64,000 bases of DNA. Source: Paucibacter sp. Y2R2-4 (lineage in GTDB: Bacteria > Pseudomonadota > Gammaproteobacteria > Burkholderiales > Burkholderiaceae_C). Of this stretch, positions 9,448 through 18,353 are shown piece by piece. Numbering within the stretch: the first letter of the stretch is position 1; each line of letters starts with the position of its first letter. Location of the stretch: assembly GCF_025717535.1 (NCBI RefSeq), contig NZ_JAJIRO010000001.1:496001-560000 (forward strand), in the 5' to 3' direction. The translations under genes were made by a program, and so were the position numbers. The notes beneath the pieces were generated by a model. The model ran no database searches. It was not told the DNA's origin and was given only the letters and a program-made list of their open reading frames with translations.

Positions 9448-10653
9448 TCAGTGTTGGCCTTGGTTTGTACTTGCAGCGGCTCGCGAAGTTTGCGCGAGCC
9501 GCTTCGAGCGCAAGCTCAGTTCTTGATCGTAAAGGTCTTGATAGGTCTTGATCATCGCTGGCAGACTGAAGCGCTCGTCTACGCGCGCTTTGCCGGCTTC
9601 GCCCATTGTCCTTGCCAGACCAGGCTGGCGAGCCAAATTGATGATTGCTTGTGCCATCGACTCAGGCTCTGCGGCAGGCACCAGGATGCCTGTCTTCGGA
9701 GCATCCACCAATTCCGCGTTGCCGCCCACGTCCGTCGCGAGCACAGGCAGTCCGCTCGCCATCGCCTCGAGGATGGTGTTAGAGATGCCCTCAGCCAGTG
9801 AGGGCAACACGTAGCAATGCAAGGCCCGCATGATTTGCGGCACATCGTCCCGCTCACCTGGCAACCAAGCCAGGTCCGCGAGACCCGCCTCGTCCAACAA
9901 AGCTTGGGCTTCAGCTCGCAGCGGACCATCGCCGACCATCACCAAGCGCAAGGTTTCCCTCAGCTCGGGGGCGTGACTCAGGGCCAGGATGAAAGCCTTG
10001 GCCAAGGTCACCTGATCCTTCACACGTGCCATCCGCCCAACCGTTCCCAGCAACCAATGCGTCGAAGGGTCGAAAGGGCAACCGTCCAAGCTCTCGGCTG
10101 AATGGCTTGCAGGAAAGAATCGGGAGGTATTCACGCCATTGCATGCCAGGGTCATGCGCGCTCGAGGCACATGAACCGCAGTTTGCAGGTAGGCCGCCAA
10201 GTCCTTAGACAAGGCCACGTAGTGATGAACAAAGGGACGATACAGGCGCCTGACACGCTGAAGCTTGAGATTGCTGCCATCCAGATCACCCACGTCACGC
10301 CCATGCTCGCCGTGAATTCGGACCGGCACACCGGCTGCCCAAGCCGGCAGCTGCACCTCTAAAGCTGCCAAATTACGTGTGTGGACAACGGCCGGTCGAA
10401 GCTGTTTGAACAGCTTGAAAAGCTTAGGATAAAGCCACAAACCATGACCAGGCGGCTTCTCCAATGCAATGCACTCCACATCCTCATGCTGGATGCGGTA
10501 ACGGAAGCTGGTCACCTCCGTCAGCGCCAACACGGCATGCCGGTAGGCATGCGTCGGCATGTGGTTGATCAAATTGACGACGCCATTCTCCAGCCCGCCC
10601 GTGTCAAAGCGGTACACCACGTGAAGCACCAGAGGGCGAGTGTCGTGCGACAT
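9448..10653 (-). CDS. PEP-CTERM/XrtA-associated sugar transferase, Stp2 type
   Basis: A 401-aa GT4 enzyme. The N-terminal LHVVYRFDTGGLENGVVNL and the IHGEHGRDVGDLDG segment are hallmarks of the TIGR03088 subgroup tied to exosortase A. The C-terminal domain has EGISNTILEAMASGLPVLAT, the conserved donor-binding E-x7-E region. The open frame extends to a TTG at 10692, but ATG at 10653 (MSHDTRP) places the start just before the first beta strand. No strong ribosome-binding site is seen for either choice. It lies directly downstream of exosortase A. Confidence 0.85.
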   Translation of the reverse strand: MSHDTRPLVLHVVYRFDTGGLENGVVNLINHMPTHAYRHAVLALTEVTSFRYRIQHEDVECIALEKPPGHGLWLYPKLFKLFKQLRPAVVHTRNLAALEVQLPAWAAGVPVRIHGEHGRDVGDLDGSNLKLQRVRRLYRPFVHHYVALSKDLAAYLQTAVHVPRARMTLACNGVNTSRFFPASHSAESLDGCPFDPSTHWLLGTVGRMARVKDQVTLAKAFILALSHAPELRETLRLVMVGDGPLRAEAQALLDEAGLADLAWLPGERDDVPQIMRALHCYVLPSLAEGISNTILEAMASGLPVLATDVGGNAELVDAPKTGILVPAAEPESMAQAIINLARQPGLARTMGEAGKARVDERFSLPAMIKTYQDLYDQELSLRSKRLAQTSRAAASTNQGQH

Positions 10654-10704
10654 GAGGTCAGTCGATTGATGCAAAGCGACGCAATGATTCAAAAGGCGTG
10701 ATTC

Positions 10705-12303
10705 TCACCGAGCAAGGGCCTCGTTATGTGCTGAGTCACGGGCGAGCTGCAACATCTGAGTCAACTTGCCCCAGTTATCGCGTAAAAATTCCTCCACCAG
10801 CACGTCGGCTGAGCCCATTTCGTCTTGCTCAGCCGACACAAAAATAGCGGCACCATCATCACCCCGGCCCTGCAGTCGACTCAGCGCGCCGTAGAGCTTG
10901 GCGGTGGCGTCCTTGGATGTCAGGCGGCCATCTACCCAGAACAGATACCTGACGGCCAGTCTTTGTGGATGACCCATGCCGCCAGCATCGACCACTCGAC
11001 GGCCACGCAGTTCGGCAGACCGCAGGGGCAAAGAGATACCGTGGAGTTGCAAATGACCGACGTTTTGGCTGACAGTGGCCCAATCTTGATCTTGTGAGCG
11101 GGTCAGCTCATTGCCCGAGCTGATCAGCTTGCTCTGATAGCTTTGGGCCCGGTAATAGGCCACAAACAAAGTGACAGCGCGATCATTCCCGCTCAAGTCT
11201 GCCTTGCGGTAAGTCTGCTGGCGGGACGCCGCTGATTTCTCATACTTCGGCACCCATTCGTGGGCTGGCAGGGCGACAGGCTGCCAGCCCTGTGCAGTCA
11301 GGTCAGGAGCGCGCAACTGAATCTCAGCGGCGCCATTTTGGTTATCCAAGAACGTCAAGGCACGGATCGGGAGACAGAGTAAGGCCAAGACGACTAAAAC
11401 AGTACCCCACTGCGGTGCCAAAGCACGCGAGGATGTCAGGCCTGGAACGGGGCCGTAAGCATTCACGGGCTGCTCCGGATCGCTCCACCGCGCACCCACC
11501 ATAAACATGGCAAGCATGATGATGCCGAAGAACACCCAACCATAGACCAGGTGATCAGCACCGACAGCTAGTTTGTTGCCAGAAAAATGGCCCAGCATGA
11601 CGATGAAGTAAGCCCGGAACCAGTTGGCCAGGATAGGCAAAAAGAACGCCACGAACACAAACAGCACCCGCTTCTTCAAGGCGTTGAAATTGAGGTAGGC
11701 GAACAAAGTGCCAACCATCACGGAGGCCATTAAATACCGAATGCCACTGCACGCTTCCACCACCGACCAGTTGCCCGATGGGATGACGAAATCCTGGCCT
11801 TCCCTATATACGGGGATGCCACTCAGGCGAAGCGCCGAGACGGTGAAATCGGCAGTCCACTCCATCAAGTACGGCGTCATAAAGTCGCCCATCGGAACCG
11901 CAAAGAACAAAAAGCCCAGGGGAAAGGCAATCAGGCGTGAAATATCCAAACCCAATACGGCGGGGACGACAAACACCAACATTCCGACCAAGGCCAACTG
12001 GGTCATCGAATGTGCGAACACCAATTCACCCAGCAGCCAGATGCAAGCACACGCCGCAACAGCAATCAAAAACCCCCAAGCTGGACTGGGCTGCAGTTGC
12101 GCCAAGCGGCTTCGCTGACGCCAGATCAACCACAAGGAGATGGGCGGCACGACAAAGGCATGCGCATAGGTTTCCGACCGATGCCAGATCTCCACCATGG
12201 CGATTGCAGTATCGCGGTATAGAAAGAGCACGGCCAGCAAAGCCAGAACAAGGCAAGCCAGCGCTTGGCGCCAGGCGGGGGGAATTGGCAGATTCACTCT
12301 CAT
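10705..12303 (-). CDS. xrtA: Exosortase A with C-terminal EpsI domain
   Basis: A 532-aa integral membrane cysteine protease/transpeptidase that recognises the PEP-CTERM signal and releases or transfers cargo proteins. The N-terminal half has about eight membrane helices and the predicted catalytic triad: Cys185 in VVEACSGIRY, Arg230 in ANWFRAYF and His251 in ADHLVYGW. After residue 300 comes a periplasmic EpsI-like domain (PDLTAQGWQPV to the C-terminus), the fused arrangement usual in proteobacterial XrtA. The start overlaps the upstream glycosyltransferase stop as ATGA. The likely cargo in this window is the PEP-CTERM protein at 24978. Confidence 0.95.
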   Translation of the reverse strand: MRVNLPIPPAWRQALACLVLALLAVLFLYRDTAIAMVEIWHRSETYAHAFVVPPISLWLIWRQRSRLAQLQPSPAWGFLIAVAACACIWLLGELVFAHSMTQLALVGMLVFVVPAVLGLDISRLIAFPLGFLFFAVPMGDFMTPYLMEWTADFTVSALRLSGIPVYREGQDFVIPSGNWSVVEACSGIRYLMASVMVGTLFAYLNFNALKKRVLFVFVAFFLPILANWFRAYFIVMLGHFSGNKLAVGADHLVYGWVFFGIIMLAMFMVGARWSDPEQPVNAYGPVPGLTSSRALAPQWGTVLVVLALLCLPIRALTFLDNQNGAAEIQLRAPDLTAQGWQPVALPAHEWVPKYEKSAASRQQTYRKADLSGNDRAVTLFVAYYRAQSYQSKLISSGNELTRSQDQDWATVSQNVGHLQLHGISLPLRSAELRGRRVVDAGGMGHPQRLAVRYLFWVDGRLTSKDATAKLYGALSRLQGRGDDGAAIFVSAEQDEMGSADVLVEEFLRDNWGKLTQMLQLARDSAHNEALAR

Positions 12304-13517
12304 CTGGAAACGCTTGATTCAGTGAGCTGAGCTAAATGGCGATCGATGCCCGCGAGATGGGCATCCCAGCTGTAACTAGCCAAGACCCGCTCTCGCCCCG
12401 CAGCCCCCATGGCCTCGGCCCGCGCAGCCGAAGTCAACAAGGCACTCACTTCACGAACGAAGTCCTCGCTGCTTTCAGCATCAATCAACTCTTGACCCGC
12501 TTGCGCTTCAATAGCTTGCACACAGCTACGGGACGCAATCACTGGCCGCCCCATGGCCATCGCTTCCAGAATTTTGTTCTGAATGCCGCGCGCCAAGCGC
12601 AAAGGAGCAACAACAAGCGCCGCGTGTTGAAGATAGGGTCGAACGTCCGGCACAGTGCCCGTCACCGAAACGCCATCACTTGCCAAAGCCTCAACTGTGG
12701 CACTGGGGCTGCGCCCAACAATATAGAAATGAATGGCGGGCCAGCGTTCGCGCAGAGTTGGCAAAACATCCGTGGCAAACCAACTGACGGCATCAATATT
12801 CGGCCAGTAGTCCATGGCGCCGGTGAAAACCAAGGGCAATTGCCCAGATGGAAAAGGCGATGGTCGCGCAGCGTCTGGGGCAAAGAAGTCCGCATCAACA
12901 CCATTGCCTAGCGCCTGAACCGGCGCCTGATGCCCCGGCGACCTTGCGAGAAACAAGTCAACTTCCTTGTCCGTTACAAAAAAGGATGCGCGCGCACGGG
13001 CGGCAACTTGCTGCTCGAAGTCAAGCAAGAATTGCCCCTCGCGGCGATACAGCCACGACATCGGCCAAACATGATTGGGGGCGTAGTCCGTCCACTTTGC
13101 GGAATCGAGGTCCACAAAATCCACCAACATGGGCACGTCGGGAAGAAGCATGGCGTATTGAGCCATCGGTGAAGAAAACACCACGGACGCATCAAAAGAC
13201 TCTGCGCCCGCAATCCTGCGCACCCATTCACGCATGCCCGCATCCCGATAAAAAGGCAGACTAAGGGCCTCGCCCGTCATCAGCCCCCTGAGGGAACTCA
13301 GCTTGCCCCACCGAGGATCGATTTGGACCGCGTGCATCTCCACGCAAAATGGCCGAACGGTCTCGAGAAACTGCATGTCCTCTGGGTCGTCTACAAAGGT
13401 CCCCAGAAAAACGCGATGCCGCGCTGCAAGATGCTTGAGCAAATGGAAAGACCGGACCTTGTCCCCCTTATTGGGCGGATACGGCAGTCGGTGCACCAAA
13501 TACAAAATATTGGCCAC
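12300..13517 (-). CDS. PEP-CTERM/XrtA-associated sugar transferase, Stp1 type
   Basis: A 405-aa GT-B glycosyltransferase. The N-terminus NILYLVHRLPYPPNKGDKVR is the signature of the TIGR03087 subgroup that travels with exosortase A. The donor domain shows LVFTGAMDYWPNIDAV and the LARGIQNKILEAMAMGRPV motif. It starts 5 bp after the FemAB-like gene ends and shares ATGA with xrtA, so it is very likely co-translated with it. Sugar specificity is unknown. Confidence 0.9.
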   Translation of the reverse strand: MANILYLVHRLPYPPNKGDKVRSFHLLKHLAARHRVFLGTFVDDPEDMQFLETVRPFCVEMHAVQIDPRWGKLSSLRGLMTGEALSLPFYRDAGMREWVRRIAGAESFDASVVFSSPMAQYAMLLPDVPMLVDFVDLDSAKWTDYAPNHVWPMSWLYRREGQFLLDFEQQVAARARASFFVTDKEVDLFLARSPGHQAPVQALGNGVDADFFAPDAARPSPFPSGQLPLVFTGAMDYWPNIDAVSWFATDVLPTLRERWPAIHFYIVGRSPSATVEALASDGVSVTGTVPDVRPYLQHAALVVAPLRLARGIQNKILEAMAMGRPVIASRSCVQAIEAQAGQELIDAESSEDFVREVSALLTSAARAEAMGAAGRERVLASYSWDAHLAGIDRHLAQLTESSVSR

Positions 13518-13522
13518 GCCAG

Positions 13523-14569
13523 TCAGCCCAAGTTACGCACGACATAGGGGCCAAGCCAATTGACGAACCCGCGTGGCAAACGACGCCAAGTCTTGATCAT
13601 CAGCTGATACTTGGCATTCGCCGGATTGTTTTGAGGCACAGCATCACGCTTGTAAAGGCAGTATTCATACCGCAGCGGTGTCGGCTCAAAGCCCCAGTTT
13701 TTCTTGAAAGCATATGAGCCCGTGCCCTGCTTGCTTCGGCCGTAATCGAAAACTTTTAGGCCGCGCGAACAAGCACGTCGCAGTAACTCCCAGTATTTGA
13801 AATCGTTCCCGGCCAAGTCTCGCGCCGCCTCATCATCGCCGGCGTAATAAGGCAAGACCTCGTCACGGAAGTAAAAACTCAGGACCGTGCTGAGCGGCCG
13901 CCCAGTTGCATCAGTGACTGTCAGTACCTCGGCATCAGCGCCAAACTCGTCCAGCAAAGCCGCAAAGTAGCGCTTCGGCATAGCAGGAGTGCCATGTCGA
14001 TGCATATTGTCGGCATACAGCTCAAAGAAACGGTCGACATTGGCATCTATATGTCCTACCAGACCATTCTTGATGCCCTTACGCACACTCGCGCGAGCCT
14101 TGCGTGGAATGGCCAACATATTGGCCTCTTCATCGGGCAGGATTTCTTTACGAAAGGTGACGTACAGGTCTTGCTGAGGCCAGTCTGGGTGCCTAGGCTG
14201 TAGGTTGCGAAATTCCAGATGCTCGACACCCAGTTCTTGGGCAATACGCTGAGCCTCTTGCTCCAAGATCTGCGCCGCATCTTCATTGCTCGCAGCCACC
14301 CCGCCATAGACAGCGAAAGGCAAGGCGATCAAGGAATGACCAAATAGCACACTCTTCACTTGCGCCAACGGCAGCACAGCTTCAATACGCCCCTGGCGTT
14401 CTGCACAGAGGAAATAGCCTTGATGACCGAACACCTGCTCAACCATGCGTAGCCAGCCGGCGCGATGAAAGAACGTCGCTTGTGGGCAGCCCAGGACAAA
14501 TTCATCCCAACGCTGAGCCAACAAAGCGTCTTGCGCCTGCAGGCGCTTGATTTGGAAAGTAGTCGTCAT
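13523..14569 (-). CDS. FemAB-family protein, XrtA/PEP-CTERM-associated
   Basis: A 348-aa FemAB/GNAT-fold protein of the exosortase A-linked subgroup (TIGR03019). Visible family features are the N-terminal WDEFVLGCPQATFFHRAGWL segment, the double GNAT core and the C-terminal FDYGRSKQGTGSYAFKKNWG. FemAB enzymes normally move an amino acid from aminoacyl-tRNA to a cell-wall precursor. Here the acceptor is unknown and may be the polysaccharide. It is tightly packed between the deacetylase (6 bp) and the Stp1-type transferase (5 bp). Confidence 0.9.
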   Translation of the reverse strand: MTTTFQIKRLQAQDALLAQRWDEFVLGCPQATFFHRAGWLRMVEQVFGHQGYFLCAERQGRIEAVLPLAQVKSVLFGHSLIALPFAVYGGVAASNEDAAQILEQEAQRIAQELGVEHLEFRNLQPRHPDWPQQDLYVTFRKEILPDEEANMLAIPRKARASVRKGIKNGLVGHIDANVDRFFELYADNMHRHGTPAMPKRYFAALLDEFGADAEVLTVTDATGRPLSTVLSFYFRDEVLPYYAGDDEAARDLAGNDFKYWELLRRACSRGLKVFDYGRSKQGTGSYAFKKNWGFEPTPLRYEYCLYKRDAVPQNNPANAKYQLMIKTWRRLPRGFVNWLGPYVVRNLG

Positions 14570-14575
14570 TCGGGC

Positions 14576-15481
14576 TCAGGCTGAGAGAGTTGAAGCTTGA
14601 TGCTTGAGCACATCCTCAGCTGGACCCGCCTTACGACCCAAGAAAATCTCATCCATACGGCCCCAAGAAAAGTCCTGCAGCAGATGAGCAATGCGAGCAT
14701 GGGTGCGATCAATATTGACGTAATGCCTGAAACGCGTTTTGCGATCTATGCCGTCCACGCGGGGCTGATCACTGTCAATTTCCCAGGGGTGGAAGTAAAA
14801 CACCGCCGATTGCTGATCTACCGTATTGACCTTGCGAATCATCCATCGCGACAAGGCATAGGGTAGCAATCGGAAATAGCCGCCTCCACTCGATGGAAGG
14901 TTCTTATTGAACATGCGCAATGTCGTGACGGGCACCTCAAGCAGCCCCTCGCGCACAGGGTAAGCAAAACGAGGCGAATCCGGCATGCCGTAATGATCGT
15001 GCTGGATGGGATAGACGCTGGAACTGTAGCGATAACCTGCCTCGAGCAGGGTATCAAATGCCCAAAGATTCCCAATTCCAATCGAAAAACTAGGTGCCCG
15101 ATAGCCCAGTACTTCTTGGCCGCCGAGGTCCTCAAGCAGCGCTTTCGTTCGCACAATATCATCGCCAAAAGCGGCCGGCGTTAGATCACTGACTCGCTGA
15201 TGGCCAAAGCCATGACTGGCCAATTCATGGCCACTGGCCACAATTTTTTTCACCAAATGCGGGTAGCGCTCGGCCACCCAGCCCAAGGTGAAAAAAGTCG
15301 CCTGGGTTCGATGCTCGGCCAACAAGGTCAGAATGCGCTCGACATTGCGCTCGACGCGGCACTCGCGACGATCCCAATCACCCCGAGCGATATAGGGCGC
15401 GAAAGCCGAGACCTGAAAGTAGTCTTCCACATCGATGGTCATGGCATTGCGCAGCGTAGGGGGCGAAGTAGGCGTCAACAT
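14576..15481 (-). CDS. XrtA-type polysaccharide deacetylase
   Basis: A 301-aa deacetylase of the DUF3473-containing subgroup found in exosortase loci (TIGR03006). The TIDVEDYFQVSAF motif supplies the catalytic and metal-binding acids, ASHGFGHQRV the metal-binding histidines, and SSGGGYFRLLPY plus YFHPWEID mark the C-terminal extension. The frame is open to a TTG at 15550. ATG at 15481 (MLTPTSPP) is preferred, and ATG at 15442 is possible. It lacks a signal peptide. The likely role is deacetylation of the locus polysaccharide or its precursor. Confidence 0.87.
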   Translation of the reverse strand: MLTPTSPPTLRNAMTIDVEDYFQVSAFAPYIARGDWDRRECRVERNVERILTLLAEHRTQATFFTLGWVAERYPHLVKKIVASGHELASHGFGHQRVSDLTPAAFGDDIVRTKALLEDLGGQEVLGYRAPSFSIGIGNLWAFDTLLEAGYRYSSSVYPIQHDHYGMPDSPRFAYPVREGLLEVPVTTLRMFNKNLPSSGGGYFRLLPYALSRWMIRKVNTVDQQSAVFYFHPWEIDSDQPRVDGIDRKTRFRHYVNIDRTHARIAHLLQDFSWGRMDEIFLGRKAGPAEDVLKHQASTLSA

Positions 15482-15602
15482 AGTTTTGGGGTACGACAAC
15501 GGATTGAAGCTTGAAAGCGAAGGCACATGAGCAAGAAACCCCAAACACAATCAAACGCAAGCAGGCCCGGAAGGTTTTAGGGGCCAGCTTCTCGGATTGG
15601 TT

Positions 15603-16670
15603 TTAGTCTTGCTTGACCGAACTCAAAAGACGCTGCATCAGTTGCAAGGTCTGAAGATTGATGCGTTCCAGCCGCAGCAAACTGGCTTCTAAACGCTGCA
15701 AACGATCTGCCTGTTGGCCGTCACCGAGTTTCTCAAACTCAGAAGACAGGGCTGCGACGTCATCTGCCCCAAGATTCAAACGAGACAGGTCGTAGCGACT
15801 ACCATCCTGCAAGGCTGCCAAGGCATCCACGCCCTCCCCTTGCACCGCCTTCGGAACCTCAATCTCTTGGGCTATGTCGCGCAACGCTTCTTCCACATCT
15901 GACAAAGCCAAATGAGTCTTGCTGCCCATAAAGCCCAGCAACAAGAGCCGATCACACAGTGAATTGATACGTCGAGGAATCCCTTGACTTGCCTTGAAAA
16001 TGGCAGGGAAAGCATCCGCGGCGAAGGTGGGCTTACCCGTGCTGCCCGCGCACTTCAAGCGATGCTCGATATAGCGCTGAGTCTCATCTTCATCCAAAGG
16101 GCCAATATGGCAGGTAGCGGCCACACGCTGACGGAACTGCTCCATCTCCGGTCGCTGCAAGATGCCACGAAACTCCGGTTGCCCCACCAAAAAAGTCTGC
16201 AACAAGGACTGGTTGCTGAACTGGAAGTTCGACAACATCCGTAACTCTTCAACTGCGCGGGCAGTGAGATTCTGAGCTTCATCCACAATGAGCAGGCAGC
16301 GCTTGCCTTGACTGGTTTGGCTGACGAAGAAGGCTTCCAAGGTCATCAAGACCTCAGACTTGGGCAAGTCTTTGACACGCACGCCAAATGCCGACCCCAC
16401 CATGCGCAAGGTATCTTCGGCATCGAGTTGGGTGGTGACCAAGTTACCAATCACCACATTGCTGCGATTCAAGCTGTCGAGCAATCCTCGCAACAAGGTG
16501 GTCTTGCCCGCTCCGATCTCGCCGGTGATGACAATAAAGCCGTCATTGCGCAGAACGCCGTAGTCGAGATAGGCCTTGGCACGCCGATGCTGCTTGCTAC
16601 CGAAGTAGAAGTTCGGGTCCGGGCTGAGCTGAAAAGGCTTGCTGCTCAAGCCATAGAACGCTTCGTACAT
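15603..16670 (-). CDS. XrtA system-associated ATPase (ExeA-like)
   Basis: A 355-aa AAA-type ATPase of the TIGR03015 subgroup, related to ExeA/GspA. It opens with MYEAFYGLSSKPFQLSPDP, has Walker A GEIGAGKTTLLRG near residue 50 and Walker B CLLIVDEAQNL near 125, and ends with a coiled-coil-like stretch rich in Leu and Gln. In other systems ExeA-like ATPases help assemble outer-membrane secretion complexes, so a role in building the export apparatus is plausible but inferred. It follows the outer-membrane protein gene by 3 bp. Confidence 0.88.
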   Translation of the reverse strand: MYEAFYGLSSKPFQLSPDPNFYFGSKQHRRAKAYLDYGVLRNDGFIVITGEIGAGKTTLLRGLLDSLNRSNVVIGNLVTTQLDAEDTLRMVGSAFGVRVKDLPKSEVLMTLEAFFVSQTSQGKRCLLIVDEAQNLTARAVEELRMLSNFQFSNQSLLQTFLVGQPEFRGILQRPEMEQFRQRVAATCHIGPLDEDETQRYIEHRLKCAGSTGKPTFAADAFPAIFKASQGIPRRINSLCDRLLLLGFMGSKTHLALSDVEEALRDIAQEIEVPKAVQGEGVDALAALQDGSRYDLSRLNLGADDVAALSSEFEKLGDGQQADRLQRLEASLLRLERINLQTLQLMQRLLSSVKQD

Positions 16671-16673
16671 TTG

Positions 16674-18353
16674 TTAGAACTGGTGAACCAAGGTTGCAAA
16701 GACGGCATTCTCTCGATAAGGCAAATTGCCCTCGAAGTGTGAATACCGCGCGCCCAGATTGAGCGAGCCTTTTGAGCCCAAACGTCCTGTCCAGCTCAGA
16801 TTGATGGTTCGAAGCGTCGTGGACAAGCTAGCCTGATCACCTCGCGTTTGCTGCTCAGATAGCGCCAGATTGGCCGAACTTTCTGGCGTCAAACGATATG
16901 AAAAGGTGGCGCTGGCGCCTCGTTGCAAGACGGTCGACGATTGAGCCAAATCACCTTGACCAGGCACTTGACCACCGATACGGCCATTCTTGCTCTGATT
17001 CAACATGGCCGTCGCAGATGCACGCAGCCCTTGCCAGGACAGCGACAACTCCTGCCTACGCTGCAAAGAAGGAGCAGAAGACAGAAAGCCCGAATTGGCC
17101 GCCGCGTTTGGGCTGATCCCTGCTTCCTGCAAGAACTGCCGCACTTTGGCATCGCGAATCACCGGATCAGGGTACAAGCTCTGAAACTGGAAAAAGTAGA
17201 GCTCGTAAATCGTCATTTGGCCGCCCGCGCCACTGTCCAAGCCCTGAGACACCGACGTGTTGTCAGAGTATCGAATCGACGAGCGCTGAAAGCGATGACT
17301 CACGCTCAAAGAATGGCTGCTTCCGTAGTCATGGTGTTGGTAGTCCCCTTGTACCGAGGTTCGAGGCGTGGGAGTCCACACGGCGTTGAGACCTGCCGTA
17401 GGACCCGACTGACCCGATCCCGTCTTCAGGTCACTCCGTTCCAAGCCGGCATTGGCACCCAGAGAAAAATCAACATCGAGTCGGTAATTCAAGCCTCCTG
17501 TTGCGGAGGAACGGAAGTTGTCGTTGCCCGCTTTGAAGTGCGATTGCTGCGCGCTTATCAAACTCCACCAGGACAATGGGCCCTTGGCAATACCGTCCGC
17601 GCGCAAACTCAGGTCGAGCAAGCGTGAGTCGCCAATAGCTGACTCCTTCGCATCGGTGAACGAGGCGTTAACCTTGGCTTCAACCCGGGCGAGGTCTGCC
17701 AATCTTCCGCGCAGACTTGGCGTTATTGTTAAATTTGCGACATCGGTGCTATTCGGGTTCCGAATTGCATTCTCGGTCGATACCTGTTGTCCAAACGCAG
17801 AGGCCTGCTGTTGACTGTAGCTCGCACGCATGTCAACGAAAAAGTACCGGTCAATCAATTCCAAGTTGGCATTGGCCGACAGAGAATGCTGAACGTTGCT
17901 GTCCCGATCAGTCTTGGCGTAAACAATGCCGTTCAGAGCGTAGTCAAGATTGCCGCGAAGACGCCCACTGTTATTACTGATCGAGATTCCTGGCGCAACG
18001 ATTGAGAACAGGGCTTGATCTTTGGCTCGATCTTGCAATGCCAGATTGTCTGTCCAAGTTTGCGTCAGGCTGATGCGCGGTTGAACTCGAAGCCCCGCCC
18101 CTGCACCAAAGCCTCCCGCGCCCCCACCCGATGCCGATGTCGAGCTCAGGCCTGCCCCATTTGCTGCACTGCCGACAACTGTGCTCTCCGTTTGAGCCGC
18201 AACAAACTCTGGCACGGTCATCAAAAAAACGGCGGCTGCAATGACGCTGCCTGGGTTCACAGTTGAATGCGAGCGCAGGGGCGAAGCAATCCCTTTGGAC
18301 GCGGCACTCAAGCAGGTGCGCCGAGCCAAACGATCAGGTCTTAGCCGCGTCAC
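16674..18353 (-). CDS. XrtA-associated outer-membrane beta-barrel protein (TIGR03016 type)
   Basis: A protein of about 559 aa with a hydrophobic signal segment (SVIAAAVFLMTVPEFVAAQ) then a low-complexity Gly/Ser linker. Alternating amphipathic strands fill the rest, ending in a C-terminal Phe (FATLVHQF), the pattern of a beta-barrel. The subgroup is found with exosortase A and is presumed to form or support the outer-membrane route for the polymer. The start is uncertain: GTG at 18353 has a GGGGA sequence 5 bp upstream and overlaps the kinase gene by 20 bp, and the frame is open to 18422. Confidence 0.8.
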   Translation of the reverse strand: MTRLRPDRLARRTCLSAASKGIASPLRSHSTVNPGSVIAAAVFLMTVPEFVAAQTESTVVGSAANGAGLSSTSASGGGAGGFGAGAGLRVQPRISLTQTWTDNLALQDRAKDQALFSIVAPGISISNNSGRLRGNLDYALNGIVYAKTDRDSNVQHSLSANANLELIDRYFFVDMRASYSQQQASAFGQQVSTENAIRNPNSTDVANLTITPSLRGRLADLARVEAKVNASFTDAKESAIGDSRLLDLSLRADGIAKGPLSWWSLISAQQSHFKAGNDNFRSSATGGLNYRLDVDFSLGANAGLERSDLKTGSGQSGPTAGLNAVWTPTPRTSVQGDYQHHDYGSSHSLSVSHRFQRSSIRYSDNTSVSQGLDSGAGGQMTIYELYFFQFQSLYPDPVIRDAKVRQFLQEAGISPNAAANSGFLSSAPSLQRRQELSLSWQGLRASATAMLNQSKNGRIGGQVPGQGDLAQSSTVLQRGASATFSYRLTPESSANLALSEQQTRGDQASLSTTLRTINLSWTGRLGSKGSLNLGARYSHFEGNLPYRENAVFATLVHQF

